In this document: in pieces, positions 37,458-45,592 of the stretch
Layout: every line of letters starts with the position of its first letter
Numbering within the stretch: the stretch's first letter is position 1
IMG/VR virus record: IMGVR_UViG_3300032288_004702
Location: 92,277-156,276 of that record
DNA: 64,000 bases
Strand: one strand, 5' to 3'
Origin: a virus
The notes under the pieces: model-generated
What the model was told of the DNA's origin: nothing
Seen by the model: only the letters and a program-made list of their open reading frames with translations
Database searches by the model: none
Translations under genes and position numbers: made by a program

Positions 37458-37832
37458 CTAGGAGACGATTCGTCCTGAGGTCATGCGGAGGAGAACGGCA
37501 TAGCAATACCTCCGGCGTCGCGTCGTCTCCAACTCAACCTCGTACCGTCGCCAACCGCTGAGCAGGTCGAGGTCGGCGGGGGAACGGTAGATGCCGAGCT
37601 CCATCTCCGTCTCTATCATGAGGGAGGGGAGGTTCACCTCAACACCCGTGGCACTTCGCGGTGTCACACCTGCGTCACGGCAGGCCTGAAACACTTTGGT
37701 CATGAACAGAGAGACGGCGAGCATCTGCTCCAACTCGTCCTCGTCTGTCATGTGGGTATTCGTCAGGCGTGCTACGCGGATGCTCTGATACACCTTGCGA
37801 TGAGGTATGTAGATGCCTGACACGAATGACAC
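37458..37832 (-). CDS. 124-aa hypothetical protein
   Basis: GTG start assumed; an internal ATG (MTDEDELEQM) is an alternative. Helical middle (EQMLAVSLFMTKVFQACRDA) and Arg-rich C-terminal strand region (ELETTRRRRYCYAVLLRM). Contains one copy of the ACCCGTGGCAC repeat. Not recognised. Confidence 0.6.
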   Translation of the reverse strand: MSFVSGIYIPHRKVYQSIRVARLTNTHMTDEDELEQMLAVSLFMTKVFQACRDAGVTPRSATGVEVNLPSLMIETEMELGIYRSPADLDLLSGWRRYEVELETTRRRRYCYAVLLRMTSGRIVS

Positions 37833-37860
37833 AGTACACGCTATGTGCGTGTGTGTCCCT

Positions 37861-38034
37861 CTATCCCCACTTCACTTCCTTCGTCTGCTTGTCGTTCGGC
37901 TCGACAGCAAGCACTTCGAGCATGCTTCCCTGCGTGAGTAGCGAGCGCACCATTGACAGTGCTTCGTCGATGTTGGCTGGGGCGTCGAGGTCATTGCGCT
38001 TGCGCACTGCCACGGTGATTCGGTATGTCTCCAT
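37861..38034 (-). CDS. 57-aa hypothetical protein
   Basis: Start METYRITVAVRKRNDLDAPA, alpha/beta, then LSMVRSLLTQGSMLEVLAVE. Follows the next gene by 2 bases as an apparent pair. Confidence 0.62.
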   Translation of the reverse strand: METYRITVAVRKRNDLDAPANIDEALSMVRSLLTQGSMLEVLAVEPNDKQTKEVKWG

Positions 38035-38036
38035 GC

Positions 38037-38246
38037 TCAGTACCATACAGCCTTCCACAGGCGTGCGACACTCTGTGCCTGCTGAGGGGTCTGACATGGG
38101 ATGCGTCTGATGACGTGTCGTGTCCCCTCTGAGGTGGGCACGGACAGCCACACTTCCACGTCATCGCCAATGGCATTGACATGGGTGACTGTCCCTTCTG
38201 ATGAGAGGTCGTTGATGGATGAGGTCAGTAGGTCTGATGCGTTCAT
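38037..38246 (-). CDS. 69-aa hypothetical protein, leaderless candidate
   Basis: Start MNASDLLTSSINDLSSEG. Beta-rich (VTHVNAIGDDVEVWLSVPTS) ending in a helix with RLWKAVWY. The ATG is 7 nt past a -10. Its 5' frame extends further but through the promoter. Confidence 0.65.
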   Translation of the reverse strand: MNASDLLTSSINDLSSEGTVTHVNAIGDDVEVWLSVPTSEGTRHVIRRIPCQTPQQAQSVARLWKAVWY

Positions 38247-38253
38247 GGGTATG

Positions 38254-38281
38254 ACACTACACGAGGGGTGGTACATGTCAA
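38254..38281 (-). promoter_or_regulatory. Leaderless sigma70-like promoter
   Basis: -35 TTGACA, 16 bp, -10 TAGTGT, 7 nt, ATG at 38246. Lacks the CTGTCC block and the GTAGATAA motif. Confidence 0.6.
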
Positions 38282-38327
38282 GGGGTGTCATGATGATGAG
38301 TGATGTCAAGGGGGTAGGGTTACCCGT

Positions 38328-38534
38328 ATGACACCCGTGGCACCTCGCAAACCTTCACGCTCTACCTCTCCCCTCATGCGCCTATGGGTGGGGTGGGCTA
38401 GGTGGTGCGATGCTCAGTGGGTGAGGTGGGTGCGCTGGGTCGATGGCATCGGGCTCGAACCTGTTGCGCTGACCATTGCCATTGTGTGCCTCGTCATGGG
38501 GGTAATGGTGTTGCTCTCTATCGGGCGTGTGTAG
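38328..38534 (+). CDS. 68-aa single-span membrane protein
   Basis: Basic, Trp-rich N-terminus (LWVGWARWCDAQWVRWVRWV) and a C-terminal membrane span (ALTIAIVCLVMGVMVLLSIG). TAGGGT lies 7 nt before the ATG, so possibly leaderless. Coding is plausible, not proven. Confidence 0.5.
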   Translation: MTPVAPRKPSRSTSPLMRLWVGWARWCDAQWVRWVRWVDGIGLEPVALTIAIVCLVMGVMVLLSIGRV

Positions 38535-38658
38535 AACTACCCGTGGCACCTGCGCTCATCGCAAGGCTTGACACACTGCGCCTCGCATGGCGCAACGATG
38601 GGGGTGGGTTATCTACTCGGGTCGGTGCGTGATGCGTGCGTGCCGGCGTGCGTGCGTG

Positions 38659-38823
38659 TCACTCGCTCGTGCCTGCGTGCCATCGCCATGCGCGACACTC
38701 TCGCTTGCTCTGCGCCTTGCGTGCGTCGGGGATAGTGCTTGCCTTCATGCGCACACCATCGGCAAACGAACGACGTTCGTCTGCTGACCACTTCGGTTGT
38801 GCGATGTGCTTGCGCTTACTCAT
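38659..38823 (-). CDS. 54-aa basic protein, leaderless candidate
   Basis: MSKRKHIAQPKWSADERRSF then AQSKRECRAWRWHAGTSE. GGTACACT ends 6 nt before the ATG, the same geometry as other leaderless genes. Very basic; may bind nucleic acid. Confidence 0.5.
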   Translation of the reverse strand: MSKRKHIAQPKWSADERRSFADGVRMKASTIPDARKAQSKRECRAWRWHAGTSE

Positions 38824-38829
38824 GCGTCA

Positions 38830-38835
38830 AGTGTA
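38830..38835 (-). promoter_or_regulatory. Extended -10 of the 54-aa gene
   Basis: TACACT preceded by GG; no clear -35 or CTGTCC block. Confidence 0.4.
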
Positions 38836-39060
38836 CCTGTGATGTCCCTGCGTTCGTGCGTGCTTGCGTGTGCGTCGCACTGCGTGTGCTGACGTGTTGC
38901 GTTCGACTGCGTTGCTCTTGCGTGATGCGTTCGCATGTCGCACTGCGTTGCCTGCTTGCTGTGGGCGTGTCGCATCGCGTTGCCTTCGCACACGCCTGCG
39001 CTCACCCAAGCCCGAGCCCGAGGTGTACGCACCTGCTCTCGCCTTGCGTGATGCCGACTT
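38836..39060. repeat. TGCGT-rich low-complexity spacer
   Basis: Dense TGCGT/GCGTT/CGTGCG words without a convincing gene; similar composition already starts at about 38620. It ends at a GTAGATAA site (39058). The 38824-39301 stretch has no other visible feature apart from an AT-rich run at about 39215-39258. Confidence 0.55.
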
Positions 39061-39301
39061 ATCTACTACTGCCCCACTCGCTCGCGTCGCCTGCTGAGGC
39101 GTGCGCTCACCACTGCGTTGCGCGCTCGGATGAGGGTGCGCATGACGTCGCTGAGAGGGGGTGGTCAGGAGCCCCGCGCGCCTTGACCGCGTGTCCCCAC
39201 AGCAGGGGGGAGCCAAATTTGAAATTTTTGAGTTCAACTTTTTTTATATAAATTTATCCAGCCCCCTTGTGTTTGCCCCCTGTGGGGTGTAGTCTGCCGT
39301 C

Positions 39302-39553
39302 ATGAGTACTATTTACACCTACGACAATTTCCTCATCTTTGTCAGCGAAGAGCTCGAACGGCTCAAGGCCGGCGACGCCACAATTCGTTATGGGCAGGTC
39401 TATTTCAACTGCCTGTACGAATTCCGCCCCAGCATCGCCAACGCCATCCGGGCTACCAAGTTTGACCCTTTCCACCGAGAAGAGGTCCATCCTGAGATTC
39501 ACGTCCACGTACAGGATTTGTGGGATGAGATGAATCGACAGGTTCTGTCTTAA
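39302..39553 (+). CDS. 83-aa hypothetical protein
   Basis: Start MSTIYTYDNFLIFVSEELER. Helical, includes QVYFNCLYEFRPSIANAIRA then HPEIHVHVQDLWDEM. TGTAGT ends 8 nt before the ATG, so nearly leaderless. First gene outside the motif region. Confidence 0.7.
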   Translation: MSTIYTYDNFLIFVSEELERLKAGDATIRYGQVYFNCLYEFRPSIANAIRATKFDPFHREEVHPEIHVHVQDLWDEMNRQVLS

Positions 39554-39581
39554 TAGGCTGTCAGAGAGCTCAGGAGGGCGT

Positions 39582-39797
39582 ATGGATGTATTTATTCTTC
39601 TTTTGTCTTGTGTGGGGGGAGTCTGGGGTCTTTTGACCCTTCTGGGGTTCTGGTTCACTGATAAGAAGTGTGTAGAGTGCAAGTACTATGGTCCGTCTGA
39701 GTACATGCTGCAAGATGTAAAGGGCGGTTATTGGCATATGGGGTGCTATGCGGAGAAGCACGATACTAAGTACGGTTATACAGAACCTATTGAGTAA
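39582..39797 (+). CDS. 71-aa membrane protein with Cys/His end
   Basis: N-terminal span (VFILLLSCVGGVWGLLTLLG) then CVECKYYG and HMGCYAEKH, a possible zinc site on the cytosolic side. CAGGAGGG precedes the ATG. Confidence 0.7.
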   Translation: MDVFILLLSCVGGVWGLLTLLGFWFTDKKCVECKYYGPSEYMLQDVKGGYWHMGCYAEKHDTKYGYTEPIE

Positions 39798-40014
39798 TTC
39801 GTCAATATTGCTGTTTTTGCCATCTCCGTGGAGGAAAAACAGCGGCCCCTAATATTTTTTCTAGCCCAAATATGGGGTACCCCCACAAATTTTGAGCTCT
39901 CAGCCGCCACTGGGATAAATTTATCCAAAAGAGGGGCCTCAAAAAAAAATCGCGTTGGGCTGTCGCTTTTCTGTTTATTGGAGTCCCCGGTGGTGGGGGT
40001 TGCGGGGGGCGCAT

Positions 40015-40044
40015 TTGGAGACTAGGATGTGTAAATGGTAGAAT
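40015..40044 (+). promoter_or_regulatory. Promoter for the lysin gene
   Basis: -35 TTGGAG, 18 bp, -10 TAGAAT; spacer lacks CTGTCC. The remaining 39798-40014 shows only AT-rich and G-rich sequence. Confidence 0.6.
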
Positions 40045-40114
40045 TAATCGCTACCAAATATGAGCCTATTACTAACAGGGCTGTCCGTATCCGCCGAGTA
40101 CAGGAGCACACATA

Positions 40115-41329
40115 GTGAAACCTAACCGACTGATTGCTACTGCATTGTCCATCTTGGTTTTAGGGTCTGTTAACCAGGCCCAAGCCGCCCCAGTTGGGGG
40201 GACAGTAAAGGAGGTGGTCAGTCGGTCAGCGCTTACAGCACAAGCTTCGTTTACACCAGCTTCGCATGCAGTTTTTGACCTTCGACAATCGTCCACACCG
40301 CGCGCTCACGCCTATGCGACAGATTCTTTCTGGGATGAACTAGCCCAATGCGAGACTGCCCAGGACTGGCAGAACGGTGGCCGCTATGCCGGCGGTCTCG
40401 GGATTATGAACAGCAGTTCTTTTCCGAAGTCGTCGATGGGGACGTGGGAGAGGTTCGGCGGGGAGGAGTTTGCTCCGTCCCCTGACAAAGCGACAAGAGA
40501 CGAGCAAATTCTTGTAGCCAACAGAATCTCTGTAGGCGGGTATCAAAAATGGGTTGACCGAGACCCCGACTGGGCTCGCCGCCAGGGGGTTCCAGCAAGA
40601 TACCTGTGGGACCAAAAGCCGGTTGGGTTCACTGGCTGGGGTTGCTACAAGTCGAAATCCACGGGTAAGTACAGAATGGATAAGCCCAAGATGTACTACT
40701 ACGAAAATTACAAGGATGTAGTTTTGTTCTCGTTTAAATTTAACGAAAAGAGCAAGGCTGTCCATGACCTGCAAATGTTCCTCGGCGTGAAGGTCGATAG
40801 CCATTATGGGGCAAAGACCAAAAAAGCACATATCTCGTACTTGAAGAAAAAGAAATTGCCTCTCTCTGGAGTGCCTGGCATGGCTGAAAAGGTCGACATG
40901 TCTCGCGTTAGGGCAATGAGCCTTAGTTCGTCGCCATCAGCCGTCGAAGTAAAACGCTGCCCATCATGGGAAAAGCTGCTTAAAAAATACAAGCTCCCAG
41001 TTAAGGAATTTTCTTACATCATGTGGCGTGAGAGTAGATGCAAGTCCAAAGTGATTGGCTGGAACTACAGGTCTGGGACGAGCCATAGAGATTGCAAACT
41101 CGCTCCGGCTTCTATTTACAGGAAGTGCCCTGCTGTAAGGTCTTACGATAGTGGGTTGCTTCAGATAAATAGCTCGTGGGTAACTGTTACGTCACAGGTA
41201 TGCAGAAGCAAATGGGGCGACATGTCTGTTCTTCTGAAGCCAGAGTGCAACATAGCCGTAGCGCGCTATTTGTACGACAATGGCGGAATGCACCACTGGA
41301 AAGCAACCTCTGGAAGATATTCAGGCTAA
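40115..41329 (+). CDS. Two-domain secreted cell-wall hydrolase (Rpf-like plus lysozyme-like)
   Basis: 404 residues. A signal peptide (LIATALSILVLGSVNQAQA, to about 25) is followed by an Rpf/transglycosylase-like domain (about 70-170): FWDELAQCETAQDW holds the likely catalytic Glu at 80, with YAGGLGIMNSSSF and an end GWGC. A basic linker (about 190-255) may bind wall. A second lysozyme-type domain (about 285-400) has IMWRESRC and DSGLLQINSSW. Cleaves peptidoglycan; endolysin or virion hydrolase. GTG start with AGGAG upstream. The end overlaps rmlD by 9 bases. Confidence 0.83.
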   Translation: MKPNRLIATALSILVLGSVNQAQAAPVGGTVKEVVSRSALTAQASFTPASHAVFDLRQSSTPRAHAYATDSFWDELAQCETAQDWQNGGRYAGGLGIMNSSSFPKSSMGTWERFGGEEFAPSPDKATRDEQILVANRISVGGYQKWVDRDPDWARRQGVPARYLWDQKPVGFTGWGCYKSKSTGKYRMDKPKMYYYENYKDVVLFSFKFNEKSKAVHDLQMFLGVKVDSHYGAKTKKAHISYLKKKKLPLSGVPGMAEKVDMSRVRAMSLSSSPSAVEVKRCPSWEKLLKKYKLPVKEFSYIMWRESRCKSKVIGWNYRSGTSHRDCKLAPASIYRKCPAVRSYDSGLLQINSSWVTVTSQVCRSKWGDMSVLLKPECNIAVARYLYDNGGMHHWKATSGRYSG

Positions 41330-42166
41330 AAGCTGCCTGACAAGTCTCTCCATAGGGACAAGATAATGGTCAAGAAGTTCTATCCCCTCATCTTCCATTC
41401 TCTTGTTTCTCAAAATTGAGTTCATTGGGCGCAGCGCCGGTCTCTGGTTTCGTATTGTCACAGATTTAATGGGTTTTATTGGTACGTCGATGCCGGCGAA
41501 ATCTATAACATTCTTGGCGAAGTCGTACCATGATGTTGAACCCTGATTTGTTACATGCCAAATTCCGGATGCGTTCATTGTCGCTAGCTCAAGTATCCGC
41601 GCAGATGCATCATCGGCAAATGTCGGACTGCTGTGCTGGTCATCGACAAAAGAAAGTTCCGACGATTCCCGAGCAATTCTCAAAATTGTCTTGAGAATGT
41701 TTTTCCCGGTTTTGCCACATACGGAGGAGACGCGTATTACTGCATCTGTTGGACGCATACATGTCTCGCCTTGTAGCTTTGTTAGTCCATATGCGGATAG
41801 CGGCGACGGGGAATCGTGCTCTTCGTATGGCCCTTCCTTTTTCCCATTAAATACATAGTCAGTAGATATGTACGTCACGTGTGCTCCAACATCTGCAGCT
41901 GCGCGGACCACATATCTTGAGCCGTCTGCGTTTATCTTTTCTGCCTTAATTTGGTTGCGCTCGCAACCGTCTACGTCTGTCCAGGCAGCGCAGTGAATAA
42001 TGTGTGTTGGCTCGTATAGATGTATCGCCTCGGTGACGGCTGATTCGTTTGATATATCGAGGAGGTCATGGGTTAATGCAACAACGTCATAGCCGTGTTC
42101 ATCAGCTCTCTCTACGATTTCTGAACCTAATTGGCCGCTCGCCCCCGTAATAAGAAATTTAGGCAT
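41321..42166 (-). CDS. rmlD: dTDP-4-dehydrorhamnose reductase
   Basis: 281 residues. Catalyses the last step to dTDP-L-rhamnose with NAD(P)H. GASGQLG near the start binds the dinucleotide, STDYVFNG follows, and the SDR catalytic pair is in YGLTK (about 149-153). Length is normal. Start overlaps rmlB by 8 bases, so the operon is tightly coupled. Confidence 0.93.
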   Translation of the reverse strand: MPKFLITGASGQLGSEIVERADEHGYDVVALTHDLLDISNESAVTEAIHLYEPTHIIHCAAWTDVDGCERNQIKAEKINADGSRYVVRAAADVGAHVTYISTDYVFNGKKEGPYEEHDSPSPLSAYGLTKLQGETCMRPTDAVIRVSSVCGKTGKNILKTILRIARESSELSFVDDQHSSPTFADDASARILELATMNASGIWHVTNQGSTSWYDFAKNVIDFAGIDVPIKPIKSVTIRNQRPALRPMNSILRNKRMEDEGIELLDHYLVPMERLVRQLLA

Positions 42167-43124
42167 TTTTCAATGGCTCCCACCACCAACGATTAGCACG
42201 GTACCAAGCAATTACGTACCATAGGTCGTCTACGATGTTATGCCGTTTTCGCCAACCAAGATTAGTCATCTTGTCGATATTCACTGAATATCTCCTATCG
42301 TGACCTTTTCTGTCTGGAACATACTCAATCCATTCTTCGTGTTCCAGCTCCATGTGCTCCAGAATCATGTGGACGAGTTCGATGTTTGGCGTTTCGTTTC
42401 CAGCGCCGATGTTATAAATTTCCCCAGCAGTCCCATCCGTCAGAACCTTGTACACGCCAGAGCAGTGGTCCTCAACGTGAATCCAATCTCGCTCGTTCAT
42501 TCCATCTCCGTACAGCGGAATCTTTTTCCCTTGGAACACGTTGGTAATGAATAGCGGTATTGCTTTTTCTGGAAATTGGAAAGGTCCGAAGTTGTTCGTG
42601 CAGCGGGTAACAAGCACTGGAAGACCGTGTGTAGTAAAGTGTGCAAGCGCCAGTAGGTCAGAGCCCGCCTTCGACGCAGAGTATGGCGAGCGTGGTTCTA
42701 GTGGGTCTGTTTCTAGCGACGAGCCAACCTCTACAGAACCGTATACCTCGTCAGTACCTATGTGGACAACTCGCTCTACATCTACATGCCGGGCTACATC
42801 CATTACTGCGTCTGTTCCCAGGCAGTTCGTCCTAACAAAAGTGTCAGATAGCGCTATAGAGCGGTCAACGTGGCTTTCTGCGGCAAAGTGAACAACGTAG
42901 TTGGAACCTTTCATTGATTCGACCAGCTTGTCTTTATCGCAAACGTCGCCTTTTATGAATTTAACCCGCTGTGAGTCAATAAAATCCTGCATTGTCTGCA
43001 TGCGGCCGGCGTATGTAAGCGAGTCATAGATAATTACATTGTCTTCAGTATTTTGGAGCACATACCGTACATAATTAGAGCCTATAAAGCCTGCGCCACC
43101 AGTTATGAATTGCGTTTTGCTCAT
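42159..43124 (-). CDS. rmlB: dTDP-glucose 4,6-dehydratase
   Basis: 321 residues, the usual length. GGAGFIGSNYV binds NAD, TDEVYG carries the catalytic Asp-Glu pair, and YSASK has the Tyr/Lys. Converts dTDP-glucose to the 4-keto-6-deoxy sugar. Overlaps rmlC by 4 bases. Confidence 0.95.
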   Translation of the reverse strand: MSKTQFITGGAGFIGSNYVRYVLQNTEDNVIIYDSLTYAGRMQTMQDFIDSQRVKFIKGDVCDKDKLVESMKGSNYVVHFAAESHVDRSIALSDTFVRTNCLGTDAVMDVARHVDVERVVHIGTDEVYGSVEVGSSLETDPLEPRSPYSASKAGSDLLALAHFTTHGLPVLVTRCTNNFGPFQFPEKAIPLFITNVFQGKKIPLYGDGMNERDWIHVEDHCSGVYKVLTDGTAGEIYNIGAGNETPNIELVHMILEHMELEHEEWIEYVPDRKGHDRRYSVNIDKMTNLGWRKRHNIVDDLWYVIAWYRANRWWWEPLKNA

Positions 43125-43687
43125 GTTCTTAGCCCATATCGTGGTCTTACTGATTCTGGAATGTCAGAGATGAGGGGGTTTAGTTGGTCTCGTTTTGAGA
43201 CTATTTTTTCGCCGTCGCCCCAGTCTGCTTTTATTGCCGGGTCTGACCATAAAACACCCAGCTCGTCGTTTTGGTTGTAATAGCCGTCCACCATGTAGGT
43301 AATCGTCATGTTTGTTATCGCCAAGAATCCGTGCGCCACGCCGGGCGGGATGAATATCCCTCGATGGTCAAAATCGTAGTAACTGGTATCCCCAACATCG
43401 GTCGTATACGTGTTCCCATATGTTGGTGAGCCAACACGAAGGTCGTGAAGAACAATTCTGCATATACCAAATGGCACATACCAGTAGTCGGCTTGATGCA
43501 GGTGGTAGTGGAGTCCAACAAGAGAACCAGCGGCCCTGTCGCCCCTATTCCCCTGTATCATTTCGCGTCCAAGTGGAAGCCATGAGCGACGATAGGTCTC
43601 TATGAAGTTCCCTCTTTCGTCTGCGTGGACGTCTGGATGAATTATCAATACGTCTGTTATTTCATTACATGCTTCAATGCGTGGCAC
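43121..43687 (-). CDS. rmlC: dTDP-4-dehydrorhamnose 3,5-epimerase
   Basis: 188 residues, cupin fold. GNFIETYRRSW and the loop FIPPGVAHGFLAI are RmlC-typical. The stretch GSLVGLHYHLHQADYWYVPF aligns with the family active-site strand carrying the catalytic His. Overlaps rmlB by 4 bases and meets rmlA at its start. Confidence 0.9.
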   Translation of the reverse strand: MPRIEACNEITDVLIIHPDVHADERGNFIETYRRSWLPLGREMIQGNRGDRAAGSLVGLHYHLHQADYWYVPFGICRIVLHDLRVGSPTYGNTYTTDVGDTSYYDFDHRGIFIPPGVAHGFLAITNMTITYMVDGYYNQNDELGVLWSDPAIKADWGDGEKIVSKRDQLNPLISDIPESVRPRYGLRT

Positions 43688-44757
43688 TACTCAACCTCCA
43701 CTACGCTTTGGTCACTGACCATTAATTTCAATGCTGCTGGTTTTTCCGAAGACCGAACAACTCTTGCGCCACGCCCGACGAGCGACTCGCTCATGCGTGG
43801 TATATCTCTAACGATATTATTTCCGAGTAGAACCGAGTTTTGTATTTCGGTATTTTCAACAACGCAGCTGTTCCCTATTGATGTGTATGGTCCAATGAAA
43901 GCGTTACGTATCAAGCAGTTATCGCCAATAACAACAGGGCCAATAATTCGAGAATCATAAATCATCGAATTTCCAATCTGAACTCGCCCATCGGCGGTAA
44001 AAGAGTTGAGTGGTTTTTCGTAAATTTGACGCTCTATCTTGTCAAGGACTAGACGGTTGCATTCCAGTAGCGGGTCTTTTTTCCCAGTATCAATCCACCA
44101 TCCCTCGAGGGTATGGCATGTAACTTCTTTTCCTGAATCAATCAGCCACTGTATTGCGTCGGTTATTTCAAGTTCGCCGCGCTTTGATGCTTTTATGTTT
44201 GAAACAGCCTCGTGAATGTCTTTCGTAAAGTAGTAGACACCGACCATGGCCATGTTTGACTTTGGGTCTGACGGTTTTTCTACGAGACGAACTGGCTTGC
44301 CATTCTCCAGTTCAACTACTCCAAAATTCTCTGGGTTATCAACTTGTTTTACAAGTATTGAAGCAGACGGCTTGTCGCCCAAATAGCCGAACATTTCGTG
44401 AAACTCATGAATGCTTTGCTGGAGCATGTTGTCGCCTAGATACATGACAAAATCATCGTCGGCAAGAAAACTGCGCGAAATTGAGACACAGTGGGCTAAC
44501 CCGAGCGGGTCTGTCTGTTCTATGTACGTTATGCGTGCGCCAAATTTCGAACCGTCACCAACGGCTTTTCGCACCTCATGCCCAGTTGAGCCAATAACGA
44601 TGCCTATATCTGTTATGCCGGCGTCGACCATCGACTCTATGCCGTAGAAAAGAATTGGCTTATTGGCAATTGGGACTAGCTGCTTAGCTCCCGTATATGT
44701 AATTGGGCGAAGTCTTGTCCCGGAGCCACCAGAAAGAATAAGCCCCTTGAGCGTCAT
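43687..44757 (-). CDS. rmlA: Glucose-1-phosphate thymidylyltransferase, long form
   Basis: 356 residues. The nucleotidyltransferase signature LILSGGSGTRLRPITY starts the protein; the C-terminal 100 residues are hexapeptide-like repeats (IGNSMIYDSRIIGPVVIGDN) forming a left-handed beta helix, as in the long RmlA subfamily. Makes dTDP-glucose from dTTP. Overlaps thyX by 4 bases, linking dTTP supply and use. Confidence 0.93.
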   Translation of the reverse strand: MTLKGLILSGGSGTRLRPITYTGAKQLVPIANKPILFYGIESMVDAGITDIGIVIGSTGHEVRKAVGDGSKFGARITYIEQTDPLGLAHCVSISRSFLADDDFVMYLGDNMLQQSIHEFHEMFGYLGDKPSASILVKQVDNPENFGVVELENGKPVRLVEKPSDPKSNMAMVGVYYFTKDIHEAVSNIKASKRGELEITDAIQWLIDSGKEVTCHTLEGWWIDTGKKDPLLECNRLVLDKIERQIYEKPLNSFTADGRVQIGNSMIYDSRIIGPVVIGDNCLIRNAFIGPYTSIGNSCVVENTEIQNSVLLGNNIVRDIPRMSESLVGRGARVVRSSEKPAALKLMVSDQSVVEVE

Positions 44758-45476
44758 GGCGCCTTCATTCCATTTTCAATCCATGCAGAATATGTCACCG
44801 GCATTGCCCCTTTGAATATCTCGGCAACTGCATTCGCGTACTCGCGTATTTCGAGCTGAGCGTTAATGTCCATGCGTAAAGAGAGAAAATTCATGAGAGA
44901 ACGAGCATTCACCGTCCAGTAAAACTGTGTAAACATGGATACAGGGAGAACCATTCTTGCAACTTCTTTTGCTATGCCGGACTCAATCATGTCGCGATAT
45001 AGGCGGTACGAAGCTTCGTTGTTCGAGCTAATAGCAGTTATAGCAAGCTGAACACGGGGGTCCCCGTCTTTCAGCGTTTCAAATGAATATGCTCCCGGTT
45101 TTCCAACCTGAGTGCGGATATCTTCAGCCCGTGGTACATGAAACTCGTCAGGAACTTCTGAGTATCTTGCTGAAAATTCATTAAATGAGCCAATTCTGTG
45201 GCGGAACCATTCGCGTGCAACGAATAGTGGACACTTGACATGAAAGCGCATCGCGTTGTGTTCGAACGGCGTCCCATGCCTCTCTCGCATGAGAAAGTTT
45301 ATGAGGCCCTTGTCTTTCCCAGAAAGTTCATCATGCAGGTCAGACGACTGTTGTGCAAATGAAACTCTTGCGGCGTTGACTACAGACATATCGTCAGCCA
45401 TACAGCCGTCAAGCCTGACAAAACCGCCCACGCCAGGCATTACTTCGATGAGACGAGATGACACTCGTGCCTCCAT
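44754..45476 (-). CDS. thyX: Flavin-dependent thymidylate synthase
   Basis: 240 residues. The ThyX motif RHRIGSFNEFSARY begins near residue 91; HGTPFEHN precedes it. Makes dTMP with FAD and methylene-THF, common in actinobacteria and their phages. First gene of the thyX-rmlA-C-B-D operon; placement would raise dTTP for both DNA and dTDP-rhamnose. Confidence 0.95.
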   Translation of the reverse strand: MEARVSSRLIEVMPGVGGFVRLDGCMADDMSVVNAARVSFAQQSSDLHDELSGKDKGLINFLMRERHGTPFEHNAMRFHVKCPLFVAREWFRHRIGSFNEFSARYSEVPDEFHVPRAEDIRTQVGKPGAYSFETLKDGDPRVQLAITAISSNNEASYRLYRDMIESGIAKEVARMVLPVSMFTQFYWTVNARSLMNFLSLRMDINAQLEIREYANAVAEIFKGAMPVTYSAWIENGMKAP

Positions 45477-45508
45477 TTATTTTTGTTTGCATTCTTACGC
45501 TAGCACGA

Positions 45509-45584
45509 TGGTGCGCCCTCTGGGGCTCGAACCCAGGACCCACGGATTAAAAGTCCGCTGCTCTACCAACTGAGCTAAAGGCGC
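45509..45584 (-). tRNA. tRNA-Lys (TTT)
   Basis: Acceptor GCGCCTT/AGGGCGC, anticodon loop CTTTTAA, T-arm GGGTTCGAGCCC-type, CCA encoded. Confidence 0.95.
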
Positions 45585-45592
45585 GGGGATGT

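Noticed and set aside
38739-39251. 170-residue rightward reading frame
   Set aside because: Cys/His/Arg-rich translation of TGCGT low-complexity sequence, opposite a better 54-residue gene.
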